Shown here piece after piece: positions 56,501 through 64,000 of a stretch of 64,000 bases of DNA; positions within the stretch are counted from its first letter, which is position 1; the number at the start of each line of letters is the position of its first letter. The stretch is from Dendrolimus kikuchii (taxonomy: Eukaryota; Arthropoda; Insecta; Lepidoptera; Lasiocampidae). A model generated the notes under the pieces. The model was not told the DNA's origin and did not search any database. It saw nothing but the letters and a program-made list of their open reading frames with translations. The DNA is taken from the NCBI GenBank assembly GCA_019925095.2, contig CM034392.1, forward strand, positions 11,427,887-11,491,886, read 5' to 3'. The position numbers and the translations under genes were made by a program.

Positions 56501-57354
56501 TGTATGAAATACTTAATGTTTTTTATGTGATAAAATAAACTGAACACAGTATAAATCTATCGCGTCTACCGACATGAAAATATAGAGAATGAATACAATT
56601 GAGAGATTTAGAATTATAATCTACACAGTTACCTCATCATATTAGAGGAATATTCTTATATAAAATTATGGTAAATTATAGACAACTACTCTATACAAAA
56701 CAGGCACCAATCACAGAATAAATAAAAATTATTACATTACTATTCAATTAAGGAAATGGCCGATTGTTTCGTTTAGAAATAAGAGGGTACATAAAAAAGT
56801 TAATTATTAACTTTAAAAAGAAACCTGACAAGAACAACTATGCTACTCAATAACTGTAACACAATATCTTCGCGTTGTGAAGATATTTAAAGTACGATTC
56901 GGTAGTGTCAAAAATCGTATTATACTAAATCCATAATATCTTCTCGATATCATCATGGCAGAATAACCCTAAAAATGTGATACCTATTACCTACCATTGG
57001 TAGAAATGGCGTTAGCCGAAATGAATATAGAAAAGCTAGTAAAAACTTTAAATATTTATTCTGCGAGTTTTTGCTTACATATATTTTTAGAAATGGGTGG
57101 TGTGCCATGGGCACGCTGTTGCGATTAAAAGAATACCGAAACCTACGATTGAGACGATAGTGGTCGGTAATTTTGACGAGATAGTATTAGCAGAATTGGG
57201 CCCCAGTTCACTCCTATCTCGAGACACTTGTACGGGAATTTGTTAGATTTAATTAGAGCTTTAGCCGTAAAATTAAATTTGCTTAAATTAATACAAAAAC
57301 TCATAAGAGTAGTGTTAGTAAAATATTTATTATTAGTCTACTTTGTTCCTTCCA
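53532..57354. other. Long AT-rich stretch with no gene seen
   Basis: Neither strand shows splice-flanked open segments or known repeats. The 79-codon frame at 54132-54371 is not recognised. Confidence 0.45.
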
Positions 57355-57405
57355 CAGATTTTCTGGAAGATATCGCTCTTTGGCGATAAGACGCCTTTTT
57401 TTGGA
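57355..57405 (+). repeat. LINE (jockey-like) 3' UTR fragment
   Basis: 'tttctggaagatatcgctct' then 'ttggcgataagacgcc'. Confidence 0.45.
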
Positions 57406-57911
57406 TAATTAGAATAGTAATTTTTAAGTTGTGGATAATGGTATACAAAAGAGAGTCATCTACCAACCTATACCATTAAATGAACAGAACAAATAATAAG
57501 TAGTTATTTAAAATGAGAAATAATTAATTAATGCGTAGCTAGCCCAATCTCCCCAATACAGATTGAGCACTTGTTTTGTATTTTCACGATCTTTGCTGCG
57601 TAGCCAGCACATAGAATGATGAATCGTTAATTTTGCTCAAGAGATTACATAAATATAAGCTACTAGCTGCTATCTTCAACTTCATCCGCAATTTTTCATA
57701 CATTCTAAACGAAGTTAAAACGTGACTGTAACGCTAAAAAAATATTATCAAAAGTCTAAACATGAATCTTCATATACTTACCTTCATTTAGTGGCTTATA
57801 CACGTTTCTGTGTCATAACAATAAAAAAACTACCCCGTTCAATATTGTTTTTTCAGATAAAAGATAGTCTTTATCTTTCCCCAGTCTATAATCTATTTCC
57901 GGCGTTGCGTG

Positions 57912-57970
57912 GGAGAGATTCCTCAAAAGAGATAAGGCCGCCCATTTTCTCTGCGCTCTATATGGAATGA
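57912..57970 (+). repeat. LINE (jockey-like) 3' UTR fragment
   Basis: 'ggagagattcctcaaaagag' then 'ataaggccgcccattttct' and 'ctgcgctctatatggaatg'. Confidence 0.45.
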
Positions 57971-58010
57971 ATAATGTAATTATTATAAATTTGTGTAAAT
58001 AGTAATAAGT

Positions 58011-58272
58011 AATAACAGCCCATAAATGTCCCACTGCTGGGCTCGGGTCGCCCATTATAGGGGAACGGACAGTATACCCGCCACGCATGTCCAAGGCGGC
58101 TTGGCAGGTTTGACACATCAGTTATCTCGATGTGCAGGTTGCATCGCGATGTTTTCCTTCACCGTTATTAGCACGTGGTAATTGTAACAATGGTGCATGC
58201 GTTCAGGCCAGGATCGAACCCGCGCCCTTTGAGGTTGGGACGCGTGCGCCAGCCATTACGCTACCATAACTT
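58011..58272 (-). repeat. tRNA-derived SINE, near full length
   Basis: On the minus strand the head has A box 'tggtagcgtaatggctggcg' and B box 'gggttcgatcctgg' at tRNA spacing. The body includes the reverse of 'gttatctcgatgtgcaggtt' and 'gatgttttccttcaccgtta', and the 3' part the reverse of 'cagcccataaatgtcccact'. This is a classic lepidopteran SINE layout. A tRNA gene is excluded by length and a poor cloverleaf. Confidence 0.72.
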
Positions 58273-58489
58273 CTAATTATTATTACATTATTAAAAAAAC
58301 ATAATTTGTGTAAATAAAAGCTACCAATTTTGTCCAGGTAATAAAAATCGCACAATTTATCAACACTAATTTAAAATAAGAGTCCAAAATATAACAAGCT
58401 AATTAAGACATATTATATAAAAAAAACCTAACAATAACACACAATAACAAACACTATAATCAAGTTTGGTGCAGTTCGACCAAATATCG

Positions 58490-58770
58490 TACGGCAATGT
58501 ACCTAGAAGGCTGGCAGCATTACCTCGCTAAATATAGACAATAATTCTCTGGGTGAGGTAAGCCCCAGCCTTCCGGCCTGTGGCGTCGACCAGTCGTTTT
58601 TTAATATTTTTAAAAAGTCCATGGCTATCTGGTCCGTCCTGCCCAAATCTCCACCCCAAACAGTTCAAGTATGTAACCTGTTCCAAGAGTGACATATTTG
58701 CGCCGTTTCAGGTGTTCGATATAGGTGGCAGTGCGACTGACCACCATTTCAGGCTTCTGGAGATTATTTG
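58490..58770 (-). pseudogene. Retroelement Pol C-terminal fragment (family F copy 2)
   Basis: Minus-strand codons give IEHLKRRKYVTLGTGYILEL, FGVE, then (shifted) KNIKKRLVDATGRKAGAYLT and RGNAASLLGT, in the same order as at 14.4 kb. It is more decayed, with frame changes. The AAGGCTGG/CCAGCCTT arms are kept. Confidence 0.55.
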
Positions 58771-58864
58771 GTTAATAATACTCAAGCTACTCAATGAATA
58801 ATGATTGTAAATTATTTATTTTGTGTATATTTGGTCAATATTAAAAAGTTTTCTATATACATAA

Positions 58865-59046
58865 TTTAATATATAAAGAAAAACATGTTATGGTGTTTAT
58901 GGCCGAACTCCTTCGAAACGGCTTAACCTATTTTAAGGATTTTTTTTTGTATATTGGTAGATATAAGAATAGATCGTAAAGTATGTTTCATCTTCCTATG
59001 GTATTTTTTTATGGCAGAACAACGTTTGCCACGGCACCTAGTTATA
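58865..59046 (+). repeat. Dispersed repeat ending 'acaacgtttgccacggcacc'
   Basis: 'gccgaactccttcgaaacgg' to 'gcagaacaacgtttgccacg', then 'gcacctagt'. It resembles the common lepidopteran 'acaacgtttgccgggtcagctagt' terminus. Confidence 0.5.
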
Positions 59047-59430
59047 TATATATACCCTTTCCCAATTTGTTTAACGTTCGTCCAGTTCGATCAATCTTGA
59101 AAAGGTAACATATAAACAGATTAGTTTCGTATTTATATTAGTGGACAAGTGGAACTTGCACATTTGTTTAATTTCACTTTTTTCTAGTGTTGCATAATAT
59201 TTTAGTCGTATGTTGTAGGTTGATGAGTCTGCACTGAACAACAAGTGTAATATTTGTCAAACACTAATAAATAAATCAGCTGAGTTAGTAATTATTAAAC
59301 GTTGACTATTTATAATATTTTCTTTTGTTACATGCATTAATGTTTGTTGAAGGCTTAATAGAACACAGAAAAATATGAACTGCAAGCTTGTTTTTTTAAT
59401 ATAATTGTATTTAATCGTTTCTTTTATATA

Positions 59431-59738
59431 TTTTTTATTGCATGAGTTCAGTAAACAGGCAGATGGCCCACCTAGTGGAAAACGGTTACCACCGCCGCAT
59501 CGCCTGGACATTTGCAACACAAAAGGTGCTATAAATGTGCTGCTGCTCTCTTAGGAGATACTGGAATCTGGCCACTAATACCGAAATACACCTCAAGGTT
59601 GTTATGGCGGCATACAACCAGAGGTGGTAGTTATCCAGAATGGTAAATACACTACACCTGGCTGTGGGTTGTCTTGTTGCCTCTTACGGCAGGCCGCCGG
59701 GCCGCAGGATATTGTATTCGTTCTACGTTCCTGCGCGG
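59431..59738 (-). repeat. SINE-like retroposon, family A copy 8
   Basis: 'ttttttattgcatgagttca' at the left and 'tctacgttcctgcgcgg' at the right. Full length but diverged. Confidence 0.72.
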
Positions 59739-61117
59739 CTGAAAAATTATAAGTATGAATGTTCTCATTTCATTGTCTCATTTCATATGAACTATTATTT
59801 ATTACATTTGATACCTACATACAAAGCAACTTTAGAGAATGGATGGATCAAACATTTATATAACCCTATAGACATTTTTGACAATTCGTAAACTCAAACT
59901 TAATAAAAAATTACATCAGCGAACCCTCGAAAAAGAAGTATGGTTTTATTTTAAGGTATTTTCTTTAAAATTAAATGAAAAACCTTGAAAATAGCTAAGA
60001 AACCTTGTACAAATACTCAAGTAATATTATAACTGCAGAGGAAACCAAATCAGAAAGATAAACATTATACACAGCTGAATAAGCAACATTTTCAATGAAA
60101 TAAACTTTTTCACGGAGAATACACGAGCGTACGTGTTATTTGCGTGGTTTTAGTAACAACAAAGCGTTTCTGAAATGTAGAAACCAAGTTACCGGTGTGT
60201 TATTAATGAATTATCACGTTAAAATTACAATACTAGCTGGTATGTACATTAATCACTTTTTCGCCTGATTCCATTGATTTACCCCGAAATCCTTGTATGT
60301 ACATCAATGCCCGACTCTATGTGTTTACAATTAGTGTAACGCTTTGGATGCTACGGAGACTTATTTGTTCTATATCTTAAAGTACAGTATTACCATAAAC
60401 AATTACCAAATGTAATTTAGTATCTTAATGAAAAACTGTGGCTTTTAGGCCCCACAACGAACCGGTGGAAACAAAATCTTTATGATTTGATCAAGTTCTT
60501 CCATCTTTTCCCATTATATCTATCCCTTCTTTATGTTTATTTATTATGACCGGTTTTCAAAGGAAATATTCCAAATTTTAGAAACATTAAAATTACATAT
60601 ATGACTTATATCTATTTATTAAACATTTCTGAATTTTACATTAAACTCACGGCTATCTGGTGTCATTTACATTAAAAGAAGATTAACGTTACAATCTACG
60701 TGATGGTACGATGTATTGGCAATCACTTAAGCGATTAACCATTAGATAAGAGTATAGCGGTTACTATGGGCGTAAAAACTAAAATTCGCACTTATCCGCA
60801 CTTGTATTTATGTCAAGGAGCACATAATCGAGGATAACCAAACAGCGCACGTGCGCATCTGTCCACTGGCGTAGAGTACTTATTGTAAGTACAAGGCGGT
60901 ATTTACACAAAGAGCGTTGACCCAATTCACCATACTAAAACAGCTCATAGAAATACTATTGGTATGGTTATCGTAAGCAAAGGAGGTTTAGTTAATTACA
61001 AAAGGTAACAGCCTGCCAGTTCTTAACGCCTGAGATTGAAAACTTTTAAAATAATTAAGATTGTTAAAAAAATTGGGCTATGAAGTAATCTGGCAGGTGT
61101 TCCTCTTATGGATATGA
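59739..61117. other. Unassigned spacer
   Basis: AT-rich. Nothing recognised. Confidence 0.4.
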
Positions 61118-61410
61118 TTATATCCATAAGGATATCCGTAATAGAACCAAGGTAACCGACATCGTTCGCAAAATTAACGTATATGTTGAAGTGTCAGTGG
61201 GCAGGTAGCGTCGAAGAAGCAAACTAGTCCTCGAGGAGACACCACATTTCGTGAAATGTAGTGTAGGACGCCTTCCAGCCCAAAGGACTAATGACCTATT
61301 CAAAGTCATCGGTAGGCCTACATCCAACAAGAAGATTAAACAGCCGAGAGAGAATTGTGATAGCCTAGTACCTAAGTTACCCGCCTTTCTTTCAGGTGAC
61401 ATGCAGTTGA
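61118..61410 (+). pseudogene. Decayed LINE reverse-transcriptase C-terminus
   Basis: Plus-strand pieces DIRNRTKVTDIVRKI, then (shifted) KCQWAG, RRRSKLVLEETPHFVKCSVG and RLPAQRTNDLFKVIG match in order the 'RTKVTDI..RI.KLKWQWAGH..RR....SVGRPP.RWTDDLVKVAG' tail of lepidopteran RT ORFs. It has several shifts and stops. The minus-strand 94-codon frame over it is a shadow. Confidence 0.6.
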
Positions 61411-63074
61411 ATCATGGCCGAAAACCATGAAGCACTTAAACAGTTTTCATATATATCTTTACTGTTTCTAATATAGTAATTGATAGTGACAGAAAAGTTG
61501 TGAGAAAACTTGCTTACGGAGATTATCGTTTTGTGAGTATCACCAACCCAACTTACACGAACGTGGTAGATTAACTTTAATTTAACGTCCATGGCTCGTT
61601 CTCTTAATTTTACTATTTTACTTTTACAGTCTTCCTTGTGGTAAGAAGAATGTCTCTCTCACACCCATTCGTCATAACGTTTAGTCAGTATTTGTTACGT
61701 CTACCCATTTTCACGAAACGAGTGTAGGTATTAGGGTGTAATTGATTACCAAAAAACCAAACCAGTGGTATTTTTTCTGAGCTTGAGGTGTAATGCTAAG
61801 TGGGTTGACGTAGTTTCAGTAACTTGTATTATTATTTGTTTGTTTAAAATAAAACACTAAAACCACAAGATATACAAGCATGTTGGACCGCAAGTGTATA
61901 CTTAGCTTAATTACTATTCCCCTATCGCTGAAAACTGTCCTAGAGCTGTATAGCACAACAGAAACTTTTTTAATTGTTGACTTTACAACAATATACACAT
62001 AAGGCCTAAAATGCTGTTAAACCGGTCCATGTTCAACAAGAATTCGAACTTACATTATTTGATGGAGAGGCGGTTTTTTTAACTACTACATCAGAATTAG
62101 GTAGATATAAATGGCAATTTTATAAATTTGATTTTTTTACATTGATCCTTATAATAGTAACAAATATAAGAATTAATGTAGTTGAGACATAAACCGGCTT
62201 TCTTTATGGCGATATCTGTATCGACGTCTGTGTTATTTTCTAACACGGAATACGTACTGCTAGAAAAATCCTCTAAAGCGAAGAGGATGTTGCTTTTTAT
62301 AAATAGTACAATGTAATGTGAAGAATGATATATTTATTAAGACCTCTGAATGGATAATGAAGAACCTTGAAATGTATTATTAGTTGTTACGTTTGCTCGA
62401 TATAGGAAGTAAGATAATGTCGTTTTATGTGATTATGATATTGGGGTCAATGAAAAGTGATAAAAATGTTATAATCATTAGATTATGGGATTATCATTAT
62501 ATTACTATTATATATATTAATGATTACATTATTAACCGTTTCATAGTAGGTATTATTTGAATTACATGCTGGAAATGATTTGTTCATATACATATAAATT
62601 ATTATGAAGCATTCTATTATTTTTACACTAATACTGATTCGGTAAAACTTGACTATCTTCAAAATATTTTAAGGATAAAACAAAGCATTGCATATTTCTC
62701 ACTTTTGTTATTATTGATGATTACCTACAGTTCTTATATTTGTATTTTATTAAATCTTATTAAAACAGAGCATATATAGTATTATTGTATTAAGAACAAG
62801 TCTGTATTGTGAAGAGATTTGATATGAATAATTACAATTTTCAAATAAGTCAACCGCGTTGCTGATGCCCTTTGTTCAAAGATTTTCTTAATAGTCATAT
62901 CCCGAAAAATAAGTTGGTCTCTAAGACAAAATCAAAGAATGATCATTTTATACTACTCGATCTAGTTTCGGACTTTGCATCTGCGCACTTGAAATATCTA
63001 CCTTGTTAGCATCTTGAAATACTGTGGCACGTGGGTAATGAGTAATACCTAGTATACTCCTGACTTCATCCAGA
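61411..63074. other. Unassigned AT-rich spacer
   Basis: No coding segment or repeat recognised. Confidence 0.4.
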
Positions 63075-63235
63075 TTTAGCGACTTCACCAGCGTGGAACG
63101 TTTTCGCGGAACCCTAATTTTAAAAGTAGCTTAAGTTACTTCTTATAATATCAGCTATTGGTCAGTGAAAGTCCCGTAAAAATCGGTCAACCGTTTCAGA
63201 GATTAGCCGGAACATCCAGACAAACAGACAAAATC
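63075..63235 (+). repeat. RTE-like dispersed repeat, family C copy 6
   Basis: 'gcgacttcaccagcgtggaa', 'ttttcgcggaaccctaattt' and 'caaccgtttcagagattag'. Closest to copy 1 at 3739-3922. Confidence 0.6.
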
Positions 63236-64000
63236 GGTATCTCCTGGTTCAAATTATCCCCCCTGATTTTTTCACACTTTTATTTTGACATTATAAATAT
63301 ATACTTCAATTTTATTTATCTGCATAGATATATACCTAGATTTAGTTTTTTTTATGAAGTTAAAACTACAGGAAATGCGTATTTCGTTCATTCTTCACTT
63401 CACTTTCGTATTTGGTTGGCATTTGGCTCGTTTTTTATCGAACCGCCATTACGAGCAGTGTCAGATGTGAAAAAAAAAACTATACCCTTTTACAAGCATT
63501 TATTTTACTTTTGACAGGTGGATGACGGATTACTTAGCAATGTCCTAAGTCCTAAGTTAAAATTTAATTTCTTAGTCTATGTACACCGCTTCGCAATGTG
63601 TTATTGCTTTTATGGAGAAGAAGCGGCAAAAAACTCCCCAGCAACAAGTCTAGCTAAAAATTGATAAACTAAAGTTTTTCTTATTTATTTTAATAAATTT
63701 TATACAGTAATGTGTTACACAATCACTTTACGAAGAATTAATGGAATTGTAGCAAATAGTGCATACTCAGTAAGACAGACAATAAAAAAAATAAAAATAT
63801 TATTATAGTTATAATAATGAGATGACGTACTAAAATTTTATACTGCAACATATCTCGTCGCTCACAACAATAAAGTATGTCAATTATATAATGCGTCTCA
63901 TGTGGGCTTTACTGTCAAGAAATATGTAACTTGATAGACGTCCAAACGTCAAAAGTAAAATAAAAGCTTGGAAAGAGTACAGGTATCTATAAGATATAGC
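63236..64000. other. Unassigned spacer to window end
   Basis: AT-rich. Nothing recognised. Confidence 0.4.

Noticed and set aside
58195..58272. Possible tRNA gene on the minus strand
   Set aside because: A and B boxes are present, but the cloverleaf stems do not close and the sequence continues into a SINE body.
61118..61402. 94-codon minus-strand frame
   Set aside because: Shadow of the decayed RT C-terminus on the plus strand.

Overview
The window reads as AT-rich intergenic or intronic DNA from a butterfly or moth. I infer this from the mix of mobile elements: a BEL/Pao LTR retrotransposon, a cecropia-type mariner, an R1-clade LINE, tRNA-headed SINEs with the 'cagccc..aatgtcccactgctgggc' 3' body, and RTE-like repeats carrying 'agctgtgcccg.gacttcgtccgcgtggaa'. 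The species cannot be named. No complete host gene is visible. Two short stretches look like terminal coding exons (36901-37062 on + and 12984-13223 on -). Both are open, sit behind a credible splice acceptor and differ in base use from their surroundings, but neither protein was recognised.

Layout. 1-3.7 kb is mostly unassigned, with one SINE-like copy and a LINE C-terminal fragment. At 3.7-11.4 kb an RTE-like fragment is followed by the left part of a dead mariner, whose reading frame stops exactly at a complete BEL/Pao element on the minus strand (4805-11427). That element has near-identical LTRs and an uninterrupted 1886-codon gag-pol frame, and is the most intact thing here. 11.4-22 kb holds a 300-bp retroposon copy, a foldback MITE, a retroelement pol C-terminus beside a perfect 19-bp hairpin, a 5'-truncated R1-clade element with a 15-bp target duplication, and decayed LINE pieces. 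22-26.8 kb holds a Tc1/mariner-superfamily element with 35-bp terminal inverted repeats and TA target duplication, nested in an older repeat, and a non-autonomous hAT with an 8-bp target duplication. 26.9-46.7 kb is a field of short dispersed repeats, two probable solo LTRs, a candidate exon, an insertion consisting only of poly(A), a jockey-like RT fragment, a second foldback MITE, and a repeat containing 18 perfect copies of a 9-bp minisatellite. 46.7-64 kb is sparse, with RTE-like fragments, LINE 3' ends and a tRNA-derived SINE.

The elements do not form a pathway. They are layers of insertion, some nested, and the target duplications allow several events to be ordered. I found no sign of an undescribed multi-gene system. 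The most unusual points are the wide second-D-to-E spacing (about 84 residues) of the 22.6-24.6 kb transposase, the poly(A)-only insertion, the missing mariner half beside the BEL element, and several perfect hairpins.
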